Shown here one piece after another: positions 55,109 through 64,000 of a DNA stretch of 64,000 nucleotides. Under the pieces are notes generated by a model. That model was given only the letters and a program-made list of their open reading frames with translations. It was not told the origin of the DNA and made no database searches. This DNA comes from Lyngbya sp. PCC 8106 (GTDB taxonomy: Bacteria > Cyanobacteriota > Cyanobacteriia > Cyanobacteriales > Microcoleaceae): contig NZ_AAVU01000036.1 in NCBI RefSeq assembly GCF_000169095.1, forward strand, positions 13,257-77,256, given 5' to 3'. Numbering within the stretch: position 1 is the first letter of the stretch; every line of letters begins with the position of its first letter. The translations under genes and the position numbers were made by a program.

Positions 55109-56212
55109 TTAATTTCTAGCTTTCCATTCATCTAACGCCAGATCAATCCATATTTGTAATGAATTGGACTCCACTAATTTACCAGTCATTTTATAATAAA
55201 GATTGAGATACTGTTCAAAAAGATAAGATGTTCCGGCTTTCCAAGGTTCTTTATAGCGAGAGGGAAGCACTATCCCAGAGACAGTTTTCCAGTCATTTGT
55301 TTGAACTAAAACTTTGATCATTCTTTGATTGGTTTCATCGTGAGGAAAAGGAAGATAGAGAAACAGTTCAATTTTAACTATTTTTTTAGAATAGGAATAC
55401 TGAGACTCATCTAAAGGTTCACCCCAAATATCAGTCTTGTGTACTACAACATCTGGGTCGTCTAAACTTTGATCAACTGAAACCCAATATTGATCTCGAT
55501 GAAACTCAACACAACGAGTATGATAACCACGATAAAGCTGAGTTTTACTCTTTCTTTTGCCATATCCAATGGTAACTTCTGTACTACTTTCACCCATCAT
55601 TTCGTCAAATCTGAGAATTTTTTCTCGAATATCTAAAACAATATTTTGTTTTTCAACACTATCTTTTTCAATCAGGTTAAGTAGTGCTTTTGGTGAACGA
55701 GGTAATATTTTAGGATTTGGCACATTTTCAGGATTAATAATATATTCTTCAGGATAGGAAATTATGATTTTAGAAATCATTGCTTCCTGAATGGTATTCA
55801 AAGTAAAATAAACCCGATTTTCCGTTTGAATAATCTGAAATTTTAAAAGTTCTAAATCAAGAGTATGATATTTGAGATCGATGAAACTATCTTGATGAAA
55901 ATCGGGTGCGATCGCAATTAAACGGATAGACTGAGTATAATCGATTTCAGAACTGAGCGGTTGTTGTTCTAAGAGATTGTCATAATATCGAGTAAGCTGC
56001 TGAACAATATAGCGATCTTCAGAATTTTTGACTTCTAGTATGATCAATCGCTGACAGGGATCTATTGCCAGAATATCGCAGACTTCTCCTCGCACTCGAT
56101 GTTGCTGCTTCAGAGGTTTTAATCCGAGTAAACTGGATAAGTTTTTCCAGACAAAACTCTCCAAAGCAGCCTCATTTTCAAATTCCCAACCTTCTCTAGA
56201 TTTGCGTAACAT
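55109..56212 (-). CDS. NucS-like nuclease-fold protein, copy B
   Basis: A 367-residue paralogue of copy A. The ATG at 56212 is used because it aligns exactly with the start of copy A (MLRKSREGWEF vs MLSKNNDIWKF); an upstream ATG at 56233 overlaps trxA. The PD-(D/E)XK residues are Asp46 (GEVCDILAI), Glu60 and Lys62 (IILEVKNSEDRY). The DUF5655-like C terminus has a ~35-residue insert (residues ~230-265) missing in copy A. A single-copy ancestor duplicated in tandem. It might repair or restrict DNA; neither is shown. Confidence 0.75.
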   Translation of the reverse strand: MLRKSREGWEFENEAALESFVWKNLSSLLGLKPLKQQHRVRGEVCDILAIDPCQRLIILEVKNSEDRYIVQQLTRYYDNLLEQQPLSSEIDYTQSIRLIAIAPDFHQDSFIDLKYHTLDLELLKFQIIQTENRVYFTLNTIQEAMISKIIISYPEEYIINPENVPNPKILPRSPKALLNLIEKDSVEKQNIVLDIREKILRFDEMMGESSTEVTIGYGKRKSKTQLYRGYHTRCVEFHRDQYWVSVDQSLDDPDVVVHKTDIWGEPLDESQYSYSKKIVKIELFLYLPFPHDETNQRMIKVLVQTNDWKTVSGIVLPSRYKEPWKAGTSYLFEQYLNLYYKMTGKLVESNSLQIWIDLALDEWKARN

Positions 56213-56222
56213 AAAAACAAAT

Positions 56223-56540
56223 TTAGAGCGCACCGTACAACCGTTGAATCAGTTCCGGCGCTCGGACAACTCCCTCAATTCGCTCAATTGGTTGACCCTT
56301 TTTAAACAACACCAAAGTCGGTAAAGCTTCAATTCCATATTGAGATGCAATCTGTGGATATTTATCCGTGTCAATTTTAACAATCTTGATTTGTTGATTC
56401 ATTTGCTGATTCACTTCCTCTAAAATAGGAGCCATCATGTGACAAGGGCCACACCAAGTCGCATAGAAATCCACTAAAACCGGAAGATCAGAACCCTCAA
56501 GAAGTTCTTTAAAGCTGCTAAACGTCTTTTTAACTGACAT
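56223..56540 (-). CDS. trxA: Thioredoxin
   Basis: A 105-residue thioredoxin with active site WCGPC (residues ~30-34), the buried Asp in VLVDFYATWCGPC, cis-Pro in EALPTLVLFKKGQ and the C-terminal helix. It reduces disulfides of target enzymes, in cyanobacteria using photosynthetic electrons through ferredoxin-thioredoxin reductase. Length is normal. It lies upstream of the nuclease pair on the same strand and could be cotranscribed with it. Confidence 0.95.
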   Translation of the reverse strand: MSVKKTFSSFKELLEGSDLPVLVDFYATWCGPCHMMAPILEEVNQQMNQQIKIVKIDTDKYPQIASQYGIEALPTLVLFKKGQPIERIEGVVRAPELIQRLYGAL

Positions 56541-56840
56541 GGAGAGAAACTCCCTCTAACTTGATGTTTGTATTATAATCTGACCTGATCAGAGTTAACA
56601 GTCTTTACGGGTTAGTTTTATCTTAAAATTTTCATCTTGAAAGTAGCCTTCATTAAGAATTAACAATTGATTGAATTGGCTCAAACTTGATTAAAAATCC
56701 GGTTTCAATCAATAAATGGTCAATTAAATCTAAATAGAAATTACAGTTTATGAAGAAAGTTTGATTTTATAGAAGTCCCAAAAGCTGTTAACCTCTAGGA
56801 TGGAACGTTTAAGCGTTGAAAAATTGCTGAGGAAATCTAC
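56541..56840. promoter_or_regulatory. Divergent intergenic region between trxA and fabG
   Basis: 300 bases between two divergently transcribed genes, so it should hold both promoters. GAGGAAATC precedes the fabG ATG by a normal spacing. I could not assign promoter boxes with confidence. Confidence 0.4.
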
Positions 56841-57608
56841 ATGGACGTTTTACCCGAAACCCAACAACATCTCAAAGAACAAGTTGCAATTGTTACAGGC
56901 GCATCACGGGGAATTGGTCGGGCGATCGCGATCGCTTTAGCGAGCCTTGGGGCTAACATTGTTGTTAACTACGCCAGTTCTTCCGGTGCCGCCGATGAAC
57001 TTGTTGAAGAAATTACCAACTCGGGAGGAAATGCGATCGCCCTGTGTGCCGATGTTTCCCAAGCCGAGCAAGTCGATACCCTGATCAACACCGTCATGGA
57101 AAAATGGGGACGAGTTGACATCTTAGTGAACAACGCAGGAATTACCCGTGATACCCTACTTTTGCGGATGAAACCCGAAGAATGGCAAGCCGTGATAGAC
57201 CTCAACTTGACTGGTGTCTTTCTCTGCACTCGCGCCGTGAGTAAAATTATGCTGAAAAAGCGATCGGGTCGAATTATTAATATTGCATCTGTTGCAGGTC
57301 AGATGGGAAACCCCGGACAGGCTAATTATAGTGCAGCCAAAGCGGGTGTAATTGGGTTTACCAAAACCGTTGCCAAAGAACTCGCAAGTCGTGGTATTAC
57401 GGTCAACGCCGTCGCCCCCGGTTTTATTGAAACTGATATGACAAAAGATCTCAAAAATACCGAAGAAATTCTAAAATTCATCCCCCTTGGTCGGTACGGT
57501 CAACCCCAAGAAGTGGCTGGAATGGTCAGATTTTTAGCCGCAGACTCGGCCGCCGCCTACATCACAGGTCAGGTGTTTAATGTTGATGGTGGAATGGTGA
57601 TGGCCTAG
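56841..57608 (+). CDS. fabG: 3-oxoacyl-[acyl-carrier-protein] reductase
   Basis: A 255-residue short-chain dehydrogenase that reduces 3-ketoacyl-ACP with NADPH in fatty acid synthesis. The cofactor motif is VTGASRGIGRAIA, NNAG follows, and the catalytic Ser-Tyr-Lys is in IASVAGQMGN and YSAAKAG; the substrate-type signature is VNAVAPGFIETDM. It could also act as an acetoacetyl-CoA reductase, but no phaC lies nearby. Short tandem repeats follow within ten bases of the stop. Confidence 0.93.
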   Translation: MDVLPETQQHLKEQVAIVTGASRGIGRAIAIALASLGANIVVNYASSSGAADELVEEITNSGGNAIALCADVSQAEQVDTLINTVMEKWGRVDILVNNAGITRDTLLLRMKPEEWQAVIDLNLTGVFLCTRAVSKIMLKKRSGRIINIASVAGQMGNPGQANYSAAKAGVIGFTKTVAKELASRGITVNAVAPGFIETDMTKDLKNTEEILKFIPLGRYGQPQEVAGMVRFLAADSAAAYITGQVFNVDGGMVMA

Positions 57609-57611
57609 AAA

Positions 57612-57735
57612 GGCAAGAGGTAACAGGCAAGAGGCAAGAGGTAAAAGGCAAGAGGCAATAGGCAAGAGGCAAGAGGTAAGATCACCCCATCTCCCCACCT
57701 CCCTATCTCCCCACCTCCCCATCTCCCCACCTCCC
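57612..57735. repeat. Short tandem repeats: ten 7-mers and three 16-mers
   Basis: Ten consecutive 7-base units of GGCAAGA type (variants GGTAACA, GGTAAAA, GGCAATA, GGTAAGA) fill 57612-57681, followed at 57688-57735 by three 16-base units of (C/T)ATCTCCCCACCTCCC. These are cyanobacterial short tandem repeat (STRR-type) sequences. They lie between the fabG stop and the groEL control region. Confidence 0.92.
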
Positions 57736-57765
57736 TACTCCCTCCTCTTGTACGGTTTCCACGAA

Positions 57766-57792
57766 CTAGCACTCACCTCCTAAGAGTGCTAA
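57766..57792 (+). promoter_or_regulatory. CIRCE element (HrcA operator) of groEL
   Basis: CTAGCACTC and GAGTGCTAA are separated by nine bases, matching the CIRCE consensus TTAGCACTC-N9-GAGTGCTAA with one change. It lies 31 bases before the groEL ATG. HrcA binding here represses groEL and is lost on heat shock. Confidence 0.95.
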
Positions 57793-57823
57793 ATTGACTA
57801 AGTGGAGAGCTAACGGTCGTTAT

Positions 57824-59518
<1,695 letters not shown>

Positions 59519-59569
59519 GTCGTTCACCGCTTAATCACTCAATGCGCGAGTTTTGTGATTAATTTAAAG

Positions 59570-59597
59570 CAACTCAATCGAATTGGGTTGTTTTTTT
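59570..59597 (+). terminator. groEL terminator
   Basis: CAACTCAAT pairs with ATTGGGTTG (nine pairs, one G-T) around CGA, then seven Ts. It is 51 bases after the groEL stop. Confidence 0.88.
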
Positions 59598-59933
59598 ATT
59601 AAGAACGATAATTAAATCCCTCTCCAAATCTCTCCCCTGCAAGGACAAAGACTTCAAAACCTTGATCAGATCAAACTATCACAGACCCGGCGATCTTCCT
59701 TGCTCAAACTAACATTAGGATTGTTAAAATAATCCTGTAACCCATCACAACTATGCTTTAATAAACCCTCAATTTGATTTTTTTGATTGACTTTATCGCT
59801 TCTTTAGTATATTGTATACTCTATAATTCAGGATGTTTATGATAATCTATTTTTCTTTATATAAATAATTTTATACAATTAATCATTCTGGAGTAACAAG
59901 GGTTTTTCAGGGTTTTGTACTCCCCTCAAATAT
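59598..59933. other. Gene-free stretch
   Basis: 336 AT-rich bases between groEL and a convergent GNAT gene. I see no coding frame, RNA gene or repeat worth naming. Confidence 0.5.
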
Positions 59934-60521
59934 TTAGATTTCTTTCACCATCAACACACTTTCATAATTTTTAAACTCTAGGAATGATTCACGTTTCAGG
60001 GTTCCTACAGAGTAAAATCCTTGCTTTTCATGGAATAAAATTGAACGATTATTGGAGATTGGTCGAGAAACAATAAAGGTTGAAAAGAATGAATTTGGAA
60101 AGGTTTCATAGAGAGATTTGTACAAAAATTGAGCAACTCCTTTACCCATATTTTCAGGATGAGTTGCAACGATTTTAATATAAAAATGTTGATCACTCAG
60201 AATTTTATTCTGACCAGAATCATCTTTCCAAATTATTTGATTTAAAAAATTAGGGCTAATTTTGGGTTGGGATAAAGCTAAAAATCCGATAACTTTATGA
60301 TTTGTTTCTAAGTCCTGATGAACCGCTACAAAATATTGAGTTTGATGATTGATCTGATCTAGAATTTCTTGTTCGGTGGTTGCCGCCAAAAGAAAACCAT
60401 GAGAATTTAAGGCATTTAGTTCTCTAACATGAGAATTATGAATGCCAATAATTTCTCCTCTATCTTGAGGGTTTGCTTCTCTAAAGTTAAATTGAGAACT
60501 TAAGTTGTCTATTGGTTTCAT
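59934..60521 (-). CDS. GNAT family N-acetyltransferase
   Basis: A 195-residue GNAT. Motif A, which binds acetyl-CoA pyrophosphate, reads FYIKIVATHPENMGKGVAQF; the later SNNRSILFHEKQGFYSVGTL is the motif B region. The N-terminal FREANPQDRGEIIGIHNSHV is the usual first strand and helix. The acceptor is unknown. It stands alone, upstream of a small protein gene on the same strand. Confidence 0.8.
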   Translation of the reverse strand: MKPIDNLSSQFNFREANPQDRGEIIGIHNSHVRELNALNSHGFLLAATTEQEILDQINHQTQYFVAVHQDLETNHKVIGFLALSQPKISPNFLNQIIWKDDSGQNKILSDQHFYIKIVATHPENMGKGVAQFLYKSLYETFPNSFFSTFIVSRPISNNRSILFHEKQGFYSVGTLKRESFLEFKNYESVLMVKEI

Positions 60522-60597
60522 TCATGCTAAACTCCCTCAATAGTAGTACACCCATGAAAACATTAAACTACACTCAAGCGATCAGAATTTAATCCAT

Positions 60598-60744
60598 TTA
60601 TTCTTTCTCCGAGGATTTGCTTGTCTCAGAATTAGGCTTTTGATCAGACTGAGGACAAATATAGGGTTCTAGCTTCCTCACAGCCTCCGCTTTTTTCTTT
60701 TTTGACGAGGATGAACTCTTGATCGATACGTGTGACAGCAGCAT
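60598..60744 (-). CDS. 48-residue small protein with strong ribosome site
   Basis: A short open frame, MLLSHVSIKSSSSSKKKKAE to a Ser/Glu-rich end, preceded by AAAAGGAG at good spacing. The product is basic in the middle and has one Cys (PYICPQ). A perfect 12-base palindrome CTCGGCGCCGAG lies 31 bases upstream at 60775-60786. I do not recognise it; coding status rests on the ribosome site and composition. Confidence 0.5.
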   Translation of the reverse strand: MLLSHVSIKSSSSSKKKKAEAVRKLEPYICPQSDQKPNSETSKSSEKE

Positions 60745-60774
60745 GGTTTCTCCTTTTACTGGTTTGAACCTCAA

Positions 60775-60786
60775 CTCGGCGCCGAG
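60775..60786. promoter_or_regulatory. Perfect 12-base GC palindrome
   Basis: CTCGGCGCCGAG stands out in an AT-rich spacer just upstream of the 48-residue gene. It could be an operator, a restriction-modification site or chance. Confidence 0.35.
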
Positions 60787-60942
60787 CTGTCTACTTCCAT
60801 AGTAAACGATTTATTCAAGTTGCTACAACCGTACAAATGCCGAATTCCTATTATTTTTCGAGATAAAATTATAATTTCTGGAAAATTCCCGTTAAATTTA
60901 CAATTACTTTAAATTATCACAATTAATCAAGTTTTGTATCGG

Positions 60943-61899
60943 TTAATTTTCCAAGCCTGTTTCTGCTAATGCCACAGCACCCCAAAGCGGGGCTTCATCT
61001 CCTAACTGGGCGGAAACAATTTCAAAATCAACTTCAGGTAATGCGGTTTGACGAGAAATTTGCCGAACTTGATGCCAAAATAAATCCCCCGCTTTGGTCA
61101 CGCCACCGCCCAAAATAAACCGTTGAGGATTAATTAAATTTGCCGCATTACCAATTCCCACCCCAATCGCCCATCCTGCTAATTTGATGGCGTTTTGACA
61201 GAGTTCATCACCCTCATTTGCTGCTTGACTAACGATTTCAGCCGTAATTTTATCAAGTTGATGATTAACTAAATGACGCAGAATTTCGCCCTGCTGGGGC
61301 TGTTTATTTAAGCTTTGACGAACCTGTTGGGCAATATATGGCCCGGATGCTAATCTTTCCACACAACCGCGTTTTCCACACAGACACAATGGCCCATCGG
61401 GTTGGACGACAGTATGACCAATTTCTCCGGCCATTCCCTGCGTCCCTTGCCAAAGACGGTTATTGAGTATCCAACCGCCCCCAACCCCTGTACTAACGGT
61501 AATATATAATAAGCTTTCACATCCTTGTCCGGCACCGAATTTGTATTCACCCAAAGCGGCAACATTAGCATCATTATCGACTCTAACCGGAACGTTAAAT
61601 TCTGCTTCTAAAATTTCTCGCAGAGGCACATTTTCCCATCCTGAAACATGATGAGATAAACGAACGATTCCGGTTTTTGCATCAACTGGCCCGCCAAAAC
61701 TGATCCCAATGGCTAGGGGCTTTTCATTGCCTAACAACTCACGAATTAGCGATCGCATAATTTCGAGATCTGTCGTTGCGTTGGGAGAGTTTCCGGAAAG
61801 TTGGCGTCGGGTATTTTGCCATTTTTGTTGACCAGAAATGAGAGTCGCTGCGGCTAATTTTGTCCCGCCAAAGTCGAGGGCGAGGATTTTATTATTCAT
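60943..61899 (-). CDS. ROK family sugar kinase (glucokinase-like)
   Basis: A 318-residue ROK kinase. The phosphate-binding start is LALDFGGTKLAAA; the catalytic Asp is in RVDNDANVAALGE; the zinc site is GHTVVQP then CLCGKRGCVERLASG with three Cys and the His. The second phosphate loop is STGVGGGW. There is no DNA-binding domain, so it is a kinase and not a ROK repressor. The ATG at 61899 follows GAGAAAAG; a longer frame upstream has no support. Glucose is the likely substrate, consistent with cyanobacterial glucokinases and the glycogen genes in the window, but this is inference. Confidence 0.9.
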   Translation of the reverse strand: MNNKILALDFGGTKLAAATLISGQQKWQNTRRQLSGNSPNATTDLEIMRSLIRELLGNEKPLAIGISFGGPVDAKTGIVRLSHHVSGWENVPLREILEAEFNVPVRVDNDANVAALGEYKFGAGQGCESLLYITVSTGVGGGWILNNRLWQGTQGMAGEIGHTVVQPDGPLCLCGKRGCVERLASGPYIAQQVRQSLNKQPQQGEILRHLVNHQLDKITAEIVSQAANEGDELCQNAIKLAGWAIGVGIGNAANLINPQRFILGGGVTKAGDLFWHQVRQISRQTALPEVDFEIVSAQLGDEAPLWGAVALAETGLEN

Positions 61900-62520
61900 C
61901 TTTTCTCTAATATTATTTCTGCTTAATAATACAACGAATTCCTTGTATTCCAGGCTGCGAGACAATCACCTAAAAATGAAGGGGGATGAATTAAAAGCAA
62001 TTTCACAAAGAATGGGTATAACTTAAAAGTCACTTTTTACAGTTGAACTTTCCCCAAAATTAGTTCAGATATTTAATCTTAGTAGTATTACCGATAGGAT
62101 TTAAAATGTATCTGTATCACACTTTTGCTTTTTTGTCAAGCGTACCCACAAAAGAGATGTAAAAATTGGTGCATCGTCAGTCGGGATCTGAGTGTTAATT
62201 TGAATTCAGTGATCGGGGTAAGGAACGAATACATTAGGGTTTGAAGCGTTATCAGTTGAGTAAATACCCTATTGGTCACACCAATCCTCAATTATTTTCA
62301 AGATCTAGAATACCATAAGGGCTGAAAGAACGCAAGCTCGTTGCTTATTGAGAATAATTCTTGAGTTAAGATTTGTAAAATCAAGGAATTGATAGAAAGT
62401 TTAGAACTGAAGCAAGCTTATAGATTATTATAACTTATCTTTATTTGTCTTTGAGGGGATAAACCCCACTTTTTGAAGAAACCGATTTTTTTGGCTGGGT
62501 TATCTTCGAGTTTTCATCAT
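61900..62520. other. Gene-free stretch
   Basis: About 620 bases with frequent stops on both strands. A weak GGGGATAAACCCC hairpin occurs at 62455-62467. I see no supportable gene. The region runs into the decayed LRAT-like fragment. Confidence 0.45.
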
Positions 62521-62818
62521 ATGAGGAACTTTTTCGCGATCAAATCAACCAGTAGAGCTATAAGCAGATTAATTAGGTGAAACGAACTATGATCTCATGT
62601 GGAACAACTGTGAACACTTTGCTAGTTGGACCCCCAGTTATTTTTGTGTAACAACTGGAAATGCTTCGACCGAAAGCGTTAAAAAGTATATTGAAAGCCA
62701 AAGAGGAAAATCAAAACGGGATAAATCCCGCGTGTCATCTAAGCGAAAACTTAGGCGGGATGGAAACCGACACCGCCTAGTTTCCGCCATTCAACCAGTC
62801 GTTCAAGCAACTGGCTAA
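62521..62818 (+). pseudogene. Decayed LRAT-like (NCEHF) domain fragment
   Basis: The frame read from 62573 gives LGETNYDLMWNNCEHFASW, containing NCEHF, the hallmark of LRAT/NlpC-P60-like acyltransferase or peptidase domains. Upstream in another frame is STSRAISRL; removing a 4-base tandem duplication (ATTA ATTA at 62568-62575) joins the two as SRLGE, the expected reading. A 15-base in-frame insert splits the expected W-C-V-T-G. Downstream NASTESVKKYI fits the family, then the frame enters a stretch of inverted repeats and ends at 62816. No start or upstream catalytic His remains. The family is inferred from the motif. Confidence 0.55.
62717..62814. repeat. Cluster of four inverted repeats
   Basis: In about 100 bases there are CGGG-ATAAAT-CCCG (62717-62730), TCCCGC/GCGGGA enclosing CTAAG/CTTAG (62726-62760), GGAAAC/GTTTCC (62762-62785) and CCAGT/ACTGG (62795-62814). 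The consecutive stems suggest a folded RNA or the end of a small mobile repeat. I cannot assign a family. Confidence 0.6.
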
Positions 62819-62919
62819 CTTCTTATGAGATTATTCTGTTTGTTGCTGATCATTGTATCGATCAACTTCTTGTTATACCCCGACATTCCTGGTTATGAAT
62901 TGGCTAGTTTTACTCCTGA

Positions 62920-64000
62920 TTAATGGCGAATATGTTCATAGATACTCACATAATCTTTGCCGGGATGATTCCAAGAATAATCATACTCCATACCTTGTAA
63001 GGTGAGTTTGCGGAACTCTTTCGGGTAGTCATGCCATAGACCAATTGCCCGATCCATTGCTGATTCTAAGGCTTGGTTGTCGGTTTGATAGAAGACATAA
63101 CCGTTGCGTTTTTTATCGGGTTTATGGTTGTCATAATCTCGGTCAAAAACCGTACTGAGCAACCCACCTACTCCCCGAACAATGGGTACAGTTCCGTATC
63201 TCAACCCAATCATTTGAGTTAACCCACAAGGTTCATAATTACTAGGAACAACAATCATATCTGCCCCGGCATAAATCAGGTGAGAAAGTTCTTCGTTAAA
63301 GCCGATTTCTAAATGACAATCGGGGTTATGATCTAAGTAGTGCTTTTCATGCCAGAACCAATCATTAATTCCCCGTTCTGTTGCCGAACCCAAGAGAACA
63401 AATTGTGCCTGTCGGTGTAGAGCATAATAAAGGGCATGATGAACTAAATGAACGCCTTTCTGCTGATCTAAGCGACCAATATAGGCGATAATCGGTTGAT
63501 TGACATGACGCAGCCAGAGTTTTTCTCGTAATGCCTTTTTATTCTTGATTTTGTTGTCGAGATCTTCGGGACTATAATTAAACGGAATATAGTGATCAAT
63601 TTCGGGATTCCAGACATTATAATCAATGCCATTGAGAAGACCACTAAACTTGTGTTGATGTTCATGTAAGGTATGACCCAAGCCATAACCACAGTCGCCT
63701 TGATGGGCTTCCCAAGCATGATGGGGTGAAACAGTGGTGACAAAATTGGAGTAAATAATTCCCCCCTTCATAAAATTCAGCGCGAAGGGATTAAAATTGT
63801 CTCGAAGACGACTGTAATCAAAATAATAGGGTTCGTTATTGAGTCCAGTTGCCCAAAGAACATTTGCTCCCGCGATACCTTGATGCTTGAAGTTGTGGAT
63901 GGTGTAACAAACTCGTTGAGACTCCATACCGTGATATTTGTAGATCTCAAACAGCATCACCGGGATTAATCCTGTTTGCCAATCGTGGCAATGGATGACA
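62920..64000 (-). CDS. glgA: Glycogen synthase, N-terminal part outside window
   Basis: The C-terminal ~360 residues of a GT5 glycogen/starch synthase that elongates alpha-1,4-glucan from ADP-glucose. The frame runs off the right edge (upstream sequence reads VIHCHDWQTGLIP), so the true start is beyond the window. Visible features are TTVSPHHAWEA, GLLNGIDYNVWNPE, AYIGRLDQQKGVHL and the nucleotide-sugar motif PSNYEPCGLTQMIGLRYGT. It is on the same strand as the ROK glucokinase but separated by a kilobase of decayed sequence. Confidence 0.95.
   Translation of the reverse strand, partial: VIHCHDWQTGLIPVMLFEIYKYHGMESQRVCYTIHNFKHQGIAGANVLWATGLNNEPYYFDYSRLRDNFNPFALNFMKGGIIYSNFVTTVSPHHAWEAHQGDCGYGLGHTLHEHQHKFSGLLNGIDYNVWNPEIDHYIPFNYSPEDLDNKIKNKKALREKLWLRHVNQPIIAYIGRLDQQKGVHLVHHALYYALHRQAQFVLLGSATERGINDWFWHEKHYLDHNPDCHLEIGFNEELSHLIYAGADMIVVPSNYEPCGLTQMIGLRYGTVPIVRGVGGLLSTVFDRDYDNHKPDKKRNGYVFYQTDNQALESAMDRAIGLWHDYPKEFRKLTLQGMEYDYSWNHPGKDYVSIYEHIRH

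Noticed and set aside
57609..57740. Possible CRISPR-like array after fabG
   Set aside because: Units are contiguous 7-mers and 16-mers without spacers; simple tandem repeats.

Overview
The window is chromosomal DNA of a filamentous-type cyanobacterium. The evidence is a photosystem I subunit (psaK), glycogen genes of cyanobacterial type (glgA, glgB), a phytochrome, fibrillin-like and ARC6-like (IMS-domain) proteins, a CIRCE-controlled groEL, scattered GCGATCGC (HIP1) palindromes and cyanobacterial short tandem repeats. The many TPR-CHAT, hybrid-kinase and Uma2 genes fit a large Oscillatoriales-like genome (Lyngbya/Limnoraphis/Planktothrix type); that genus-level placement is inference.

Layout. 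1-5.3 kb: two tandem TPR-CHAT genes, the second with both catalytic residues replaced. 5.3-12.4 kb: a 2H phosphoesterase, an alpha/beta hydrolase, infC, an MFS-HEAT membrane protein with a separate cyclic-nucleotide-binding gene, and a bestrophin. 12.6-16.7 kb: a bacteriophytochrome-type hybrid kinase overlapping a REC-GGDEF gene. 16.7-24.8 kb: a fibrillin-like gene, sbcC, a small secreted protein, a broken fibrillin-like remnant, a chemoreceptor-like gene, an IMS-domain protein and a DUF547 lipoprotein. 24.8-34.4 kb: a GT2-membrane fusion, an unidentified pseudogene, a small zinc-ribbon protein, a flavoprotein, a two-gene sodium symporter, trpF, psaK and a site-2 protease. 34.6-39.2 kb: a dCache hybrid kinase overlapping a REC-LOV-GGDEF gene. 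39.2-46.5 kb: glgB, a GST, an FtsL-like gene with ftsI, and a second bestrophin.

46.9-50.5 kb is the most unusual part. A single tyrosine-recombinase gene sits between two 95-bp inverted repeats 24 bp upstream of dxs. Each repeat ends in a ribosome binding site and start codon, so inversion of the inner segment would rebuild the recombinase start exactly. The dxs gene itself carries a one-base frameshift near its 3' end in this sequence.

50.6-64 kb: a Uma2 gene, a small DNA-binding-like protein, a cobalamin riboswitch in front of cbiX, a YdjM/DUF457-like membrane protein, a tandem pair of NucS-like nuclease paralogues, a thioredoxin, fabG, short tandem repeats, CIRCE and groEL, a GNAT, a 48-residue small protein, a ROK glucokinase, a decayed LRAT-like fragment with clustered inverted repeats, and glgA running off the right edge.

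Functional themes. Two separate kinase/diguanylate cyclase pairs each carry a photoreceptor domain (biliverdin-type phytochrome; flavin LOV), suggesting red/far-red and blue light inputs to c-di-GMP. Glycogen metabolism is represented by glgB, glgA and a ROK glucokinase. Several intergenic stretches hold decayed genes.
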